From assembly GCA_034421575.1 (NCBI GenBank), contig DAOUKG010000078.1:6859-70858 (forward strand): a DNA stretch of 64,000 bases. The letters are read 5' to 3'. Origin of the DNA: VXLM01 sp034421575. Lineage in GTDB: Bacteria > Chloroflexota > Dehalococcoidia > Lucifugimonadales > VXLM01. Positions within the stretch are counted from its first letter, which is position 1; each line of letters begins with the position of its first letter. The notes beneath the pieces are model-generated. The model ran no database searches. It was not told the DNA's origin and saw only the letters and a list, made by a program, of their open reading frames with translations. The position numbers and the translations under genes were made by a program. Positions 1 through 9,157 of this stretch are shown piece after piece.

Positions 1-162
1 GAAGAACGCGTCGTGCGCCGTCGTCGCCTTAACGTGCGGAATGCCGTAGGTGTCGCGGTATATGGTCACTGGGCCGTCTAACTCACCGAACGACAGGCTG
101 ACATTGACATTAGGAACTGCGGCGTCAAGCGCGCTCTGGGATACGGATCGGGTTTCGGACAA
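1..162 (-). CDS. penicillin acylase family protein, N-terminal fragment (cut by window edge)
   Basis: Only the first 54 codons lie in the window. They read leftward from a TTG codon preceded by a GGAG ribosome-binding site; an upstream ATG is followed at once by a stop, which favours the TTG. The visible segment VTIYRDTYGIPHVKA followed by HDAFF matches the N-terminal pattern of the Ntn-hydrolase S45 (penicillin/acyl-homoserine-lactone acylase) family. Members of that family cleave amide-linked acyl groups after autoproteolytic maturation. The catalytic serine and the rest of the protein are outside the window, so the substrate cannot be inferred. No signal peptide is visible before the motif. 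Confidence 0.7.
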   Translation of the reverse strand, partial: MSETRSVSQSALDAAVPNVNVSLSFGELDGPVTIYRDTYGIPHVKATTAHDAFF

Positions 163-320
163 GGGAATACTCCTCACATGGGACTGCTGTGGACGTGCAG
201 TGTAGGAGCATAGCCCTTCCGCGTCAACGCGAGATCCGACTCGCAGGCCCACGCTCAGGTCCAAAAGAAAGAGGTGGGCCCAAAAGACCCACCTCTTAGA
301 GCTTCACCGGTCGGGAATCG

Positions 321-1496
321 TTACTGCACGTTCACTGCCAACATCCTGCAATCGTTCGGGTCGGCGCTCGCGGCCGTTTCCAATCTTACACAGGCATTGA
401 TATTCAACGCAGTGCCGCTCGCTGCATTGGCGATCGCCCGCACTTCGATCTCTCCTGCCACGCCAATTGTGCGGCCGCCCACGACACAGTTGATCGTTCC
501 CCCTGGAGTTTCGGTAAATTCACCCTTGCCGTCCTTTTCAAAACCCTCCAGCACGTTCGGATGGGTGCAGTCGGGATGGCTGGGATAGAGCCTCTCATCG
601 ATAAATCGCTGAAGGGTGGTGGCCGTGAGCTCATTCGGCATGAAGATGTCGATCACCAGGTCCTGGACAGACTCGTCGGTTCCCCCAATGGTCTCGTGGT
701 CGACGACGAATTGGAGCGTCCCTCCGGGTGCTACCGTCTCCTCTTGAGCCCTGATGCCTAGACTCCGGGACACGAATGCCAGCGATGAGCAGTTCAGGGG
801 TTCGCTTGTAATCCCACCGCCTGATCCTGTGACTGCCGAAAGCCTGGTGCAGTTGTTGGACCAGACGTCTTCGTCTTTGGCGACGGTGTCGGTCCGGTAG
901 GTCGTGAGCCAGACATCGAGGTTGAGGGTTGTGCCGTCGGCCACATCGCCGACTTCCGTCTCAAGGGTGATGGTTCCCTGGGCGCCCATCTGGCGCGTTC
1001 CAAGAAGGCAGATCATTGTGCCTCCGGGATCACCCGTTATTTCTCCCGCTTCTTGACTCGCAAACCGCTCGAGCTTGCTCGCCTGACTGCATGCGGGAGT
1101 CCCCGGCTCCACTCTCGTTGCGGTCAGTGCGTCAGGCAACTCGATATCGACCGTCACCGCACCCGCTTCCGAACCTCCTTGGTTAACGTGAATAATCTTG
1201 AAGACAACGGTGTCACCCTTGGATATCGAAGTCTTGTCTGTCGTAATCGTTGACGTCATATCGGGCGCGGGGCGGAAGTCGAGGTGTCCAACGTCACGGG
1301 CAATCCACCAGACCAACCCGGCCAGGGTTGCGATTGAAAGGAAGGCCAAGATTGAAGTCCACCAGAATACGCCGCCTCGCTTCCTCCACCACACGAGGAT
1401 ACCGATCAGCCCACTGGGCTCCTCCTCGCTTAGCCGCAGCGGCTTTATCGGTTCTCTTGATCCTGGACCTACTTCCGGTGTGAAACGTTGCGCCAA
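321..1496 (-). CDS. membrane-anchored protein with two DUF11-like repeats
   Basis: This 391-residue protein starts at TTG behind AGGAGGAG. A cytoplasmic N-terminus of about 43 residues, rich in charged residues, is followed by one transmembrane helix (about 44-66, FWWTSILAFLSIATLAGLVW). Two extracytoplasmic modules of about 150 residues follow, each beginning with a pattern like TSISKGDTVVFKI or ETVAPGGTLQFVV and carrying PDALTAT or PNELTATT. These resemble the immunoglobulin-like DUF11/CARDB-type repeats of surface proteins. Paired cysteines (ACSQ...MICLLG; DCTH...INCVVG) may form disulfides. It lies just downstream of a shorter paralogue on the same strand. The role is probably cell-surface or structural; no catalytic motif is seen. 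Confidence 0.75.
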   Translation of the reverse strand: MAQRFTPEVGPGSREPIKPLRLSEEEPSGLIGILVWWRKRGGVFWWTSILAFLSIATLAGLVWWIARDVGHLDFRPAPDMTSTITTDKTSISKGDTVVFKIIHVNQGGSEAGAVTVDIELPDALTATRVEPGTPACSQASKLERFASQEAGEITGDPGGTMICLLGTRQMGAQGTITLETEVGDVADGTTLNLDVWLTTYRTDTVAKDEDVWSNNCTRLSAVTGSGGGITSEPLNCSSLAFVSRSLGIRAQEETVAPGGTLQFVVDHETIGGTDESVQDLVIDIFMPNELTATTLQRFIDERLYPSHPDCTHPNVLEGFEKDGKGEFTETPGGTINCVVGGRTIGVAGEIEVRAIANAASGTALNINACVRLETAASADPNDCRMLAVNVQ

Positions 1497-1579
1497 CGAT
1501 CTCCTCCTCGTCCGCTAATCGCAATCTCGCGTAGACGACTTGAAACTAATGTAGTCTCGGCCCGCCTTTGATGCAAGCT

Positions 1580-2092
1580 TTATTGCACCGTGACAACCGC
1601 CGTTGCTGTGTTATTCTCTTTCACCGTCTCAGACTTCTTTATGTCGCGTGTCGTGGCGGTCTCTATAGTTGCCTGGGCCTGCAGTTCCGTGCCCTTTGCC
1701 GCCGAGGAATCTATCGTAGCCGTGACGGTCACGGTGCCGCTTCTCTGCGGTTGCTGTGTGCCCAGCCTGCAAGTGATCGTTGTGCCGGAGGGTGTGCATG
1801 CCGCGGATGGAACGATCTCTCCGATGGTTGATCCTGCCGGCAATGAGATGGTCATCGAGACCGACCCGGCGGGGTTCTCACCCTTGTTCTCATACCCGAT
1901 CGTATAGGTCACTTCTCCACCCGCGGCTACTTGGCTGGAGGAGGGCGTCAACGTCGCCGCCATGTCCGGGGGCCCGCCCAACTCAACCGCTCCCTGATTT
2001 ACGGCTATGTAGAAACCGCCTCCAATGATGAGGCCGGCCATGAGAAGTCCTATGAACAGTACGAACCAGAATGCGGCGCCTTGGCGTAACAT
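1580..2092 (-). CDS. small membrane-anchored DUF11-like protein
   Basis: The protein has 170 residues and starts at ATG behind GAAGGTG. An N-terminal hydrophobic helix (about 8-30, FWFVLFIGLLMAGLIIGGG) acts as signal or anchor. It is followed by a single extracytoplasmic module: SSSQVAAGGEVTYTIGYENKG, then PAGSTIGEIVPS and a CTPS...ITCRLG cysteine pair. This is the usual DUF11 (conserved repeat) architecture. It is a single-module relative of the two-module protein next to it in the same direction, about 80 bp away, so the pair probably arose by duplication and may be co-transcribed. No enzymatic function is suggested. Confidence 0.75.
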   Translation of the reverse strand: MLRQGAAFWFVLFIGLLMAGLIIGGGFYIAVNQGAVELGGPPDMAATLTPSSSQVAAGGEVTYTIGYENKGENPAGSVSMTISLPAGSTIGEIVPSAACTPSGTTITCRLGTQQPQRSGTVTVTATIDSSAAKGTELQAQATIETATTRDIKKSETVKENNTATAVVTVQ

Positions 2093-2236
2093 GAAACACC
2101 TTCTCTCTCGACGCCCCTTGAAGTCTGAGGTCCCTGCGCGGGCGTCAACTCATTATCCGGTGTGCCGAGCGAGTCCGAGTATATTGGCACCGCCTACTAC
2201 AGTCAAGCAGAAAGGCTTGGGGGTTCCGGCACCTTG

Positions 2237-2277
2237 CCATCGAAGGCCGACGGGCTAGAAACCTACCCTTTCGATGG
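2237..2277. other. inverted repeat downstream of dnaA
   Basis: The arms CCATCGAA (2237-2244) and TTCGATGG (2270-2277) are exact inverted repeats separated by 25 bases, about 65 bp past the dnaA stop. There is no T-run on the minus strand, so it is a weak candidate for transcription termination. The rest of the 249-bp gap shows no gene. Confidence 0.3.
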
Positions 2278-2341
2278 AGAAAACGAGCCCACCCCCCATT
2301 TCCCGATCATTTCGACAACCTCGGCACGGAAGGGAAGGGGA

Positions 2342-3754
2342 CTACGCCGCAAAAGACTCGCGAATGTTCATGAGGTCACGACGGAGACGTGTGTCCGCCT
2401 CGAGCTGGCGCTCGATCCTCCGGCAAGCATGAATCACCGTCGAGTGGTCTCTCCCGCCCATGACCCGTCCGATGGTCGCCAGGGGCAGCTGCACTTCCTC
2501 TCGCAGCAGGTACATCGACACATGCCGCGCCTGCGCCGTCGTCCTGTCGCGCTTCTTCCCCTTCAGTGTGGACTTGTCGATGGAGAAGTACCGTGCTACC
2601 GCGCTCAGGACGTCCTCCTCGGATACTCTCCTGGCGCTCTCCTTGAGCGAGTCCTCCAACGCCTGCTCCACCAGATCCAGGTCAACGTCCGACTTGGATG
2701 CGCCGTTCAAAGACTTGTGGCCCAGTCCCGCATACGCCGCCACGATGTTCAGGCATCCTTCCAACTCCCGCACATTTCGCTGGACTCGCCCCGCAATGAA
2801 CTCCAGCACATTGTTAGGGAACTCCCTGTCGATCTGCTCAGCCTTCGACCTCAGTATCGCGAGCCGCGTCTCCAGGTCGGGTATCTGGATGTCGACCACC
2901 AGGCCTCCCGCCAGCCTGGAAGACACGCGGTCCTGCAGCAGCGAGAGCTCGCTCACCGGCCTGTCGCACGTTATGACGATCTGCTTGCCCGCCATGTGGA
3001 GCGCATTGAACGTGTGGAAGAACCCTTCCTGAGTCTGCTCCTTGCCGATGATGAACTGGATGTCGTCCAGGAGCAACACGCCGGCGCTCCGGTACCTGTC
3101 CCGAAACTCCTCCGTCGTACCCTCCCGGATCGCCCTGATGTACTCGTTCGTGAATTCCTCCGTCGTCGTGTACAGGACATCGTGCCCGGCATCCTTGACC
3201 ATGTGGCCGATGGCGTGCATCAAATGTGTCTTGCCGAGACCGACCCCCGAGTAGATCACCAGCGGGTTGTACACGAATCCGGGATTCTCGGATACCGCCA
3301 CCGACGCCGCATGCGCCAGGTTGTTGGAACTACCGACGATGAAATTCTCGAAGCGGTACCTTGCATTCAACCCCACCCGCCGGTAGGACGGTCGAGACGC
3401 GGCGCCGTCCTGGTCCAGTGACATTCGAGGAGTCCCGGCATCGCCGGCGCCATTGGTTCGGGGAATTGATCCTGCGCTTGACCGGATCTCGCCGCCGACT
3501 TCAAACCGAATTTCCAAGTGCTCCCCGGAGATGCCCTCAAGGCACCTGGAAATGAGGGCGTACATTCGCGTGTCAAGCATCTCGGAAACGAAGGCGTTGG
3601 GTGTCCTCACCACGAGCGCCCCATCCTCCACGGATACGCCTGTCGTTCCCTTCAGCCAAGTCTCGTAGCTTGGCTTAGGTACCTGCAGTTGAAGCTCGCC
3701 AAGAACGGAGTCCCACATCTCGTGTGGGCTGATGTTGCCTGCTTCGTCGGTCAC
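2342..3754 (-). CDS. dnaA: chromosomal replication initiator protein DnaA
   Basis: DnaA binds DnaA boxes at oriC and melts the origin using ATP. From the chosen GTG start the protein is about 470 residues, the usual length. Domain I is at about 11-90 (MWDSVLGELQLQ...YETWLKG) and a short Pro/Gly-rich linker at 91-125. The AAA+ domain has Walker A GVGLGKTH (about 170-177) and Walker B LLLDD (about 227-231). The C-terminal helix-turn-helix carries the signature GGRDHSTVIHACR. The reading frame is open 30 codons further upstream to 3844, but that extension runs over the DnaA boxes and lies before the conserved domain I, so the downstream GTG is preferred although no strong ribosome-binding site marks it. 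No dnaN follows. The gene stands alone. Confidence 0.95.
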   Translation of the reverse strand: MTDEAGNISPHEMWDSVLGELQLQVPKPSYETWLKGTTGVSVEDGALVVRTPNAFVSEMLDTRMYALISRCLEGISGEHLEIRFEVGGEIRSSAGSIPRTNGAGDAGTPRMSLDQDGAASRPSYRRVGLNARYRFENFIVGSSNNLAHAASVAVSENPGFVYNPLVIYSGVGLGKTHLMHAIGHMVKDAGHDVLYTTTEEFTNEYIRAIREGTTEEFRDRYRSAGVLLLDDIQFIIGKEQTQEGFFHTFNALHMAGKQIVITCDRPVSELSLLQDRVSSRLAGGLVVDIQIPDLETRLAILRSKAEQIDREFPNNVLEFIAGRVQRNVRELEGCLNIVAAYAGLGHKSLNGASKSDVDLDLVEQALEDSLKESARRVSEEDVLSAVARYFSIDKSTLKGKKRDRTTAQARHVSMYLLREEVQLPLATIGRVMGGRDHSTVIHACRRIERQLEADTRLRRDLMNIRESFAA

Positions 3755-3836
3755 GTGTTGAAAGTTCCGGGAAAGTGGTCTGGGAGTGCGGATTCTAACA
3801 CGGTGCAACTCCTCTGGAGTGGAAGTCTGAGCGAGT

Positions 3837-3856
3837 TTCCCCACACTTTATCCACA
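3837..3856 (+). promoter_or_regulatory. tandem DnaA boxes
   Basis: TTCCCCACA and TTATCCACA are spaced two bases apart. The second is a perfect consensus box. They lie about 85-100 bp upstream of the preferred dnaA start, consistent with DnaA autoregulation or the origin. Confidence 0.55.
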
Positions 3857-4354
3857 CCCAGACTTCCGTCTGCCCTCTTCAAAGGTGAACAGGCCGTGAG
3901 CCGCTAGTCATAGGCGCTGCCCGTCTACAGGCCATTCGTTCTGTTTGCGAAAGTTCCGGAATATTCCCAAATATTGTTGAAGAAGATAGCGCCCCATTCT
4001 CTTGACGTGACGATGCCATGGACACCATGTTTGACTGCCTGGCTCCATCAGACCACACCGGTCTCAAGTCACAGCCTTTTGTTGAGATCTAGTTCCTCTA
4101 TGAGAAAAATCCAAAATGCTGAACATGTGGAATCTGTACTTTTCTCGCGACAATGGTCATCGACACCGGCCTTGCACAGGTGTTCGGTATGCCTTTGCAC
4201 TTCGCATTCAAGCGCCATTCAGCGAACTTTGGTGGATAACCTACCCGAACCGTACGGTACCTACGCGGGGCCGACGAATTCCAAGTACCGCCGCTCCCTT
4301 GGGATCCCCATAGTTGATCCGAACACACCCCGGGGGCATCCCGGATGCGACCCC

Positions 4355-4380
4355 TTTCACGCTGAGCCTGTCGAAGGGGC
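4355..4380 (+). repeat. intergenic repeat, family B
   Basis: This is a copy of the CTGAGCCTGTCGAAGGGG-type repeat (5' part divergent: TTTCACG). It sits in the dnaA upstream region. Confidence 0.7.
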
Positions 4381-4445
4381 TGCAGAAGCCCGATCCGGCT
4401 GCCTAGTCCTACCCGCGCCCCGAAAACCGGAAGCGCCAATAGCGA

Positions 4446-5075
4446 CTACCAGGCGGAAGATCGATCCCGCCACTGGAGATATCCCATCCAGATGAGCGCG
4501 GAACCGAAGGCCAAGACAGCGAGAAACCGAAGCCCAAAAGCGATTCCGCTCAACCCAAATGTCATCCCGCCGAACCACAAGAGATGTCCCGCCCAACGGT
4601 GGAATACACCCGCTGAGGCCGTCGATCGCCCAAACAGAAAGAGACCGATTCCCAAGAATACGTAGGACGGCCAGTAGAGCACATCGAACCGCAGTTCACC
4701 GAGCAGGAAGAACTCGAAATCGACGAGTTCAGGAGCTTCGGCAGCCAGCCTGGGCCACATGAGTGTTTGCTCGCTCTGCGCCCATGCAAACATCACCGCT
4801 CCCAGCAGCGAAAGATAGAACCCCACCTGTCCTGCTTTGGAAATCGTCCCCTTTTGGGCCAGGTAGAAGCTCACGAGTACGCCGGGGAGCAGGATGGCCG
4901 CAATCATTCCGGCCACGTTGAGAGGCATCCACAACGCGTCTTCCACGACGTCGAGGATCTCCACCGTCGGGTCCAGGGTGGGCAGCAGCGTCGCGACCGG
5001 AATCCACCAGACCAGCAGCAATGCGCCGGTCACCATGGCAATCATGCCGTCCCATCGGGTCAATTGTGTTCCCAT
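4446..5075 (-). CDS. multi-pass membrane protein of unknown function
   Basis: The protein has 209 residues, with about six predicted transmembrane helices (roughly 12-32, 52-72, 82-100, 128-150, 158-178 and 182-198). Recognisable hydrophobic stretches are MIAMVTGALLLVWWIPVAT, VAGMIAAILLPGVLV and LLWFGGMTFGLSGIAFGLRF. The layout is similar to small DUF4386-like integral membrane proteins, but I cannot assign a family with confidence. It has no cytoplasmic enzymatic domain. It reads leftward toward the dnaA upstream region and shares no operon with an identifiable partner. Confidence 0.7.
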   Translation of the reverse strand: MGTQLTRWDGMIAMVTGALLLVWWIPVATLLPTLDPTVEILDVVEDALWMPLNVAGMIAAILLPGVLVSFYLAQKGTISKAGQVGFYLSLLGAVMFAWAQSEQTLMWPRLAAEAPELVDFEFFLLGELRFDVLYWPSYVFLGIGLFLFGRSTASAGVFHRWAGHLLWFGGMTFGLSGIAFGLRFLAVLAFGSALIWMGYLQWRDRSSAW

Positions 5076-5145
5076 GCTTCCCCCGTAGTCCGTCCGTCCT
5101 TCGCCTGCCTACCCGTTCCTCAAGAGAGTGTCCAAAAGGTACCTC

Positions 5146-5170
5146 GTTCACCCTGAGCCTGTCGAAGGGT
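5146..5170 (+). repeat. intergenic repeat, family B
   Basis: GTTCACCCTGAGCCTGTCGA followed by AGGGT, between two leftward genes. Confidence 0.8.
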
Positions 5171-5224
5171 CGTAACGCTTCTCACGCTTCTACGAGAAAC
5201 CCACGTGCGGTTTCGGCTGACCTC

Positions 5225-6073
5225 TTAGGCTTGCCCCAATATCTCCCGGTAACCGTCGACAATCGCCTTTGCGCCCCTCGATATCAGGTCCAGTTCGCTC
5301 GTTTCCTCGAAGAAGAGTGCTCCCTTACCGATCCACCTCGCTGCCGACTCGTGACCCTTGACGCTCGTCCCGAACGGCACGCCGTTCTGAAGACACAGTT
5401 CAAGCACGTGCTCCATCGGTCCCAGAACGTCGGGATGGTCCCAGTCGCCCGGATGATCGAATTCCAGCGACGTGTCTCCCGGGCCGCAGTACACCATGTC
5501 CACTCCCGGCGTGCTCACGATCTCCTCGGCGTTGGCGTATCCTGTCCGCGTCTCGATGTGGACGACCAGTGTCGTCTCCGCGTCCTGACCCGCTATCCAC
5601 CCCTGACGGTCCGTGGGCTTGATGTAGTCGCTGCTCCCGTATCCCGTCGCGCTCGCCCTGCTCCCCTTGGGATACAGCTTGATCAGGTCCACCAGCGTCT
5701 CGATCTCCTCGCGGGTCTCCGTTCGTGGCAGCTGGATCCCCACGATGCCGCACTCCAGGAGCTTCGCGACCTCTTGACGCTCCAGCTGTGGCGTCTTCGC
5801 CACGACCGGCATCCCGTTGTCCCGCGCGGACACCACCATGTCCGCCAGTTCGGTCATGCCAAAATAGGCGTGTTCGTATTCGATGTACACGAAATCGTAC
5901 CCCGCCTGCTGGTACAGCTTCATCAATGACGGTCGCGTGTACTCGCACACCATCCCGCCGACCATTACCTCGCCGGCCGCGAGTCTCCCCTTGAGCTGGC
6001 GTCCCGGTCCGCCCTCAGGATAGAGGGCCTTCACGCGCGCCTCAGCCGAGGCTGCTATCTCCGACTTGGGCAT
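5225..6073 (-). CDS. HpcH/HpaI-family aldolase
   Basis: This 282-residue cytosolic TIM-barrel enzyme starts at ATG behind GGAGG. The family cleaves or forms C-C bonds of 2-oxo acids with a divalent metal, as in 4-hydroxy-2-oxoheptanedioate aldolase. Visible family landmarks are the YIEYEHAYFG motif (about residue 70, metal/base region), GIVGIQLPRTET, the VVHIETRTGYAN strand with its metal-binding Glu, and the VYCGPGDTSLEFDHPG loop equivalent to the GpnDLs motif. It is the last gene of a leftward run with a class II aldolase and a Gfo/Idh oxidoreductase, which suggests catabolism of a hydroxylated or sugar-derived acid. The exact substrate is unknown. A second paralogue lies near 51.4-52.1 kb. 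Confidence 0.88.
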   Translation of the reverse strand: MPKSEIAASAEARVKALYPEGGPGRQLKGRLAAGEVMVGGMVCEYTRPSLMKLYQQAGYDFVYIEYEHAYFGMTELADMVVSARDNGMPVVAKTPQLERQEVAKLLECGIVGIQLPRTETREEIETLVDLIKLYPKGSRASATGYGSSDYIKPTDRQGWIAGQDAETTLVVHIETRTGYANAEEIVSTPGVDMVYCGPGDTSLEFDHPGDWDHPDVLGPMEHVLELCLQNGVPFGTSVKGHESAARWIGKGALFFEETSELDLISRGAKAIVDGYREILGQA

Positions 6074-6155
6074 CGAACATCCTCCAGTTCAGCGTCATGA
6101 ATGTAGGGGGTTCCCCAGTTCGCCGCGCAGTGTATCCGATTGAAGGGTAGGGGCG

Positions 6156-6854
6156 CTACCGAGTTCCGGCCACCGCCTCCCGCAGACCCTCATGCACGCC
6201 AATGACCCGTGCAACCGCCGTATCGAGACTCTCTCCAAACACCACCGTTCCCGTATGTGCCTTGTCCCACTCCGGCCAGTGGTCCTTCAGTACGACGTAC
6301 TGCCCAAGGTCATCGATTACCTCCTCAACTGAGTACGGCAGGTCGACCGTGCCCGCATCCCCGTACCGGGTCGTCTCGACTACGCCGAGCCGCTCCCACG
6401 CCTCCCGTGATCTGTCCGAGTACAGCAGGTCCGTATTCTCGTGGACGTGCACAATCGCCTTGATCTGCGGATACTTCCGGTAGAAGTGCCAGTGAAGAAT
6501 ACTCTCGGATGAGGGGAGCTTCTCCCCGGAGTAGTAGGCTCTCGACAACATCTCGTTCGTCTCGTCGAACGTGTACCGCTCCAAGCGCACGAAGTCGTCA
6601 GCCTTGAGACCTCGCTTGGATGCAAGCTGAGTGGCCGTAACGAGCATCGCCCCGTCGTCGCTCACCCTGACGCTCACATTCCCATTGCTCCCAACAGGAT
6701 TCCCCTCGGCGTACGACGCCAGCAGGTCAAGAGAGTCCAGCGCGTCGCACACCTCGCTGAGCGGCCTCGTCTCCGAATCCGTGGGCGGGCAGGGTGATGT
6801 CCGCTCCCAACTGAACTTCACCAACTCTGAACTAAGGCCGGGGGTGTAGGGCAT
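6156..6854 (-). CDS. class II aldolase/adducin family protein
   Basis: This is a zinc-dependent aldolase/epimerase-type fold (fuculose-phosphate aldolase, ribulose-phosphate epimerase family). From the chosen ATG the protein is 232 residues. The phosphate-binding pattern GNPVGSNGNVSVR is near residue 53. The zinc motif HVHEN is preceded by the ILHWHFYRK segment, and another conserved stretch, AHTGTVVFG, lies near the C-terminus. The frame is open 51 codons upstream, but that extension is mostly translated family A and B intergenic repeat, so the internal ATG is used. It sits between an HpcH aldolase and a Gfo/Idh oxidoreductase. Confidence 0.8.
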   Translation of the reverse strand: MPYTPGLSSELVKFSWERTSPCPPTDSETRPLSEVCDALDSLDLLASYAEGNPVGSNGNVSVRVSDDGAMLVTATQLASKRGLKADDFVRLERYTFDETNEMLSRAYYSGEKLPSSESILHWHFYRKYPQIKAIVHVHENTDLLYSDRSREAWERLGVVETTRYGDAGTVDLPYSVEEVIDDLGQYVVLKDHWPEWDKAHTGTVVFGESLDTAVARVIGVHEGLREAVAGTR

Positions 6855-6907
6855 CTGCGTGTAAAGGTCTTTCCTCGGAGCAGCCTGGACGGCCAAAGAG
6901 TATATCC

Positions 6908-6980
6908 GCTCACCCAGAGCCTGTCGAAGGGCGTCCCTTGCTGTGAATGCCCCCGTCATTCCGGCGGAGGCCGGAATCCA
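6908..6980 (+). repeat. adjacent family B and family A repeats
   Basis: 6908-6932 is a family B copy (GCTCACCCAGAGCCTGTCGA...). 6955-6980 is a family A copy with CCGG arms (GTCATTCCGGCGGAGGCCGG...). Together they create the false N-terminal extension of the aldolase gene downstream. Confidence 0.8.
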
Positions 6981-7086
6981 GACCCCCGCGAGCCAAGAAC
7001 CGCTCACCCCACATCAAGTACGTGACAAGCTCTGCGTCTGTCGAAGGTTGCCCTCTGTGGTGAATCCCCTCGTCGACACCCGACCG

Positions 7087-8232
7087 CTACACCTTCACCA
7101 CGTCGTCGTCCACGTGCGTTGCCATCTGCTTCATGTACGCCTCCCGGCCGACCTGCAGCTTCTTGTAGTTCATGCGCGAGGCGTGAGGAATCATCCGCAG
7201 GCTCCTGTCTTCAAGAGGGAATCGAACGGGCGCGTGACCCCGGCGGTGCGACTCCCGCAGACCGATGGCGATTTCGAGTACCTTCCTCCCGTTGTCGCCG
7301 CTGCCCGGCGGGTCCAGATCCTGCTCCAGGTAATCGACGAACAGCGAAACGCTCGCCAGGTTCCTGTCCCCCGGCCAGAGCCATCCGTCCGGCTCGCGAT
7401 GACTGCTCGTCTTCCCCACGACGTTGGTCTCCGGGAACAACCCTTCGATCTCCTCCAGCGTCTCCCACGAAGACCTGCCGCCAGGCGACCTGTACATGTG
7501 CAGGACATCCGCGTTGCTGACAAATATGCCCTCTGTGCAATTCACTTGGAATCCGGATCCCCTGGCATCCGGCTCGCGACTGATGAACGCCTCCACCCCG
7601 TTGACGAACCTCACGTATCCCGACCCTCCTTGGTCGTAGTCCTTCCACGGATCGTCGTCCACCCATCCAATGCACCACGCCACGTCGGCGTACCCGGCGA
7701 ACAACCTCATCAGGCTGAACTGCTGAATCCCGCCGCCCGAAAGCTCCGTTCCTCCCCCGCCGTAGAAGTGGATGCTCTTGACCTCACCGATCTCCCCATC
7801 CCCGATCATCTTCGCCGCCGTCTGGTAGGCCGGAAGGTTGATGTTCAGGTCGCCCGCACCGATCCTGACGCCGTTCGCCCTGCACGCCGCCACCATCGCG
7901 TCCGCCTCCTGCAGCGACGGCGCGAACGGCTTCTCGCACAGGATCCCCTTCACCCCCGCCTCGGCACTGCCGATCACGATGCCGGGGTTCGGCCCCACCG
8001 GCAGGATCGGGGCAGCAATATCGACACTCTCTTCCCGGAGCATTTCCTTGTAGTCGGTATACCCTCGGGCCCCGAACCGCTTGCAGAACACCTCGAGGTT
8101 CTCCTCGTCGGTATCCGCCGCCGCCACGATCTCCGTCCTCGGATCGAGCCGGTATGCCCTCGCGTGCTGTGCGCCCTTGCGACCAATCCCGATCATCCCC
8201 ACTCGATACATCGCCTTGCCATCCTCCGTCAT
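7087..8232 (-). CDS. Gfo/Idh/MocA-family oxidoreductase
   Basis: The protein has 381 residues and starts at ATG behind GAGGAGG. An N-terminal Rossmann fold (VGMIGIGRKGAQHARAY, about 10-26) binds NAD(P). The EKP motif of the family is visible in GILCEKPFAPS (about residue 103). The C-terminal alpha/beta substrate domain contains GGGGTELSGGGIQQFSLMRL and W-rich segments. Such enzymes oxidise or reduce sugars, inositols and related polyols, so a role in the first step of the neighbouring aldolase pathway is plausible but inferred. The substrate cannot be told from sequence. It is the first gene of the leftward cluster. Confidence 0.88.
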   Translation of the reverse strand: MTEDGKAMYRVGMIGIGRKGAQHARAYRLDPRTEIVAAADTDEENLEVFCKRFGARGYTDYKEMLREESVDIAAPILPVGPNPGIVIGSAEAGVKGILCEKPFAPSLQEADAMVAACRANGVRIGAGDLNINLPAYQTAAKMIGDGEIGEVKSIHFYGGGGTELSGGGIQQFSLMRLFAGYADVAWCIGWVDDDPWKDYDQGGSGYVRFVNGVEAFISREPDARGSGFQVNCTEGIFVSNADVLHMYRSPGGRSSWETLEEIEGLFPETNVVGKTSSHREPDGWLWPGDRNLASVSLFVDYLEQDLDPPGSGDNGRKVLEIAIGLRESHRRGHAPVRFPLEDRSLRMIPHASRMNYKKLQVGREAYMKQMATHVDDDVVKV

Positions 8233-9030
8233 GCGTTCCTCCTCGCCGGCTCTTTCCCAAGCCCGCGCAGTCGAATCCGCCCAATTCTATACCCCGCTCA
8301 TACGAATGTGAACGACGACACACTCCCGTCGCTCCTATCGCCTGTCAGCCCGGCGGGGGTGGGCGTGTATCTCTCGGCTGGGGAGTGATTGGTGGGGGTT
8401 GAAGTCCGAGACCCTAGAAATACCCGGAACGTTTCTTTCTGTATTGCGGGAGTCTTTGTAACTCGTTGTGTCGGGTGAGGTAGGCGTCCTCTCTTTACTG
8501 CGCTCGGAATTTCTCATACCGCAACCGGCACCGCCAACAATTAGAATGCGTTGACCCCGGGTAGGGGATTGCTTTCAGGGTAATGACAGGATGTGTAGGT
8601 GTGCCGGGAGAGGTGAGGGCCCGTCCAGCCGAGGACTTTTTGAAAATTTGTTGCATGGTGTTGCATTCTGTCGCATTTTTCTCGTTATCGTAAAGTTCGC
8701 GGCTTCGCCCGGGGCACTTGGCACAGGGCAAGTTGGAGAAGCGGCATGGTTTTCTTTTGTTGTATTTGCGCCATATCACGCCATTTTGCGCCATTTCCTC
8801 GTTGTCGTGAGAGTGGGCGGCTTGTAGCCGCTTATGGATAGTGTGGTACATGCGTTCTTGTTTGTCAAATTTGGGAAGAGCATGGATGGAACGGCGATTT
8901 CCTGTTTCTCCATTGAGCAACGGGGAAGGGCAACCACAGGGGCTGCTCCTACGATGGCTTGGCCGGATCTCTTTTCGTAGCAATCGTTCATGTCGGTTGC
9001 CACCGACACCACCAATCATGAAAATGGCAG

Positions 9031-9057
9031 CAGGGGCGATTCGTGAATCGCCCCTAC
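9031..9057. repeat. family E palindrome
   Basis: GGGGCGATTCGTGAATCGCC flanked by CCTAC. It is near-identical to the copy at 48711-48733, which is in the opposite context. Confidence 0.8.
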
Positions 9058-9157
9058 GGGAGGTTTGCTGGGGGTTATTTTCAGAGGAATTCCTCATGCC
9101 GGCTACCACCGGCACCACGAAATACGAAAAGGGCGTCCCTCCGATGTGCTGCTCTTC

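Larger units (their letters stand above)
3755..4445. other. dnaA upstream region, possible oriC / dnaA autoregulatory region
   Basis: This 690-bp stretch has no convincing gene. A perfect DnaA box TTATCCACA lies at 3848-3856, with a 7/9 match (TTCCCCACA, 3837-3845) directly beside it and an 8/9 reverse match (GGTGGATAA) at 4231-4239. AT-rich patches occur at about 3950-3985 and 4075-4120. A family B repeat lies at 4355-4380. Two or three boxes suffice for dnaA autoregulation but are few for a full origin, so oriC is only a candidate. Confidence 0.4.

Noticed and set aside
3755..3844. Longer dnaA N-terminus
   Set aside because: The extra 30 residues precede domain I without similarity and run up to the DnaA boxes.
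6855..7007. Longer N-terminus for the class II aldolase gene
   Set aside because: The extra 51 codons translate family A and B repeats (WIPASAGMT-type peptide), so the true start is the internal ATG.
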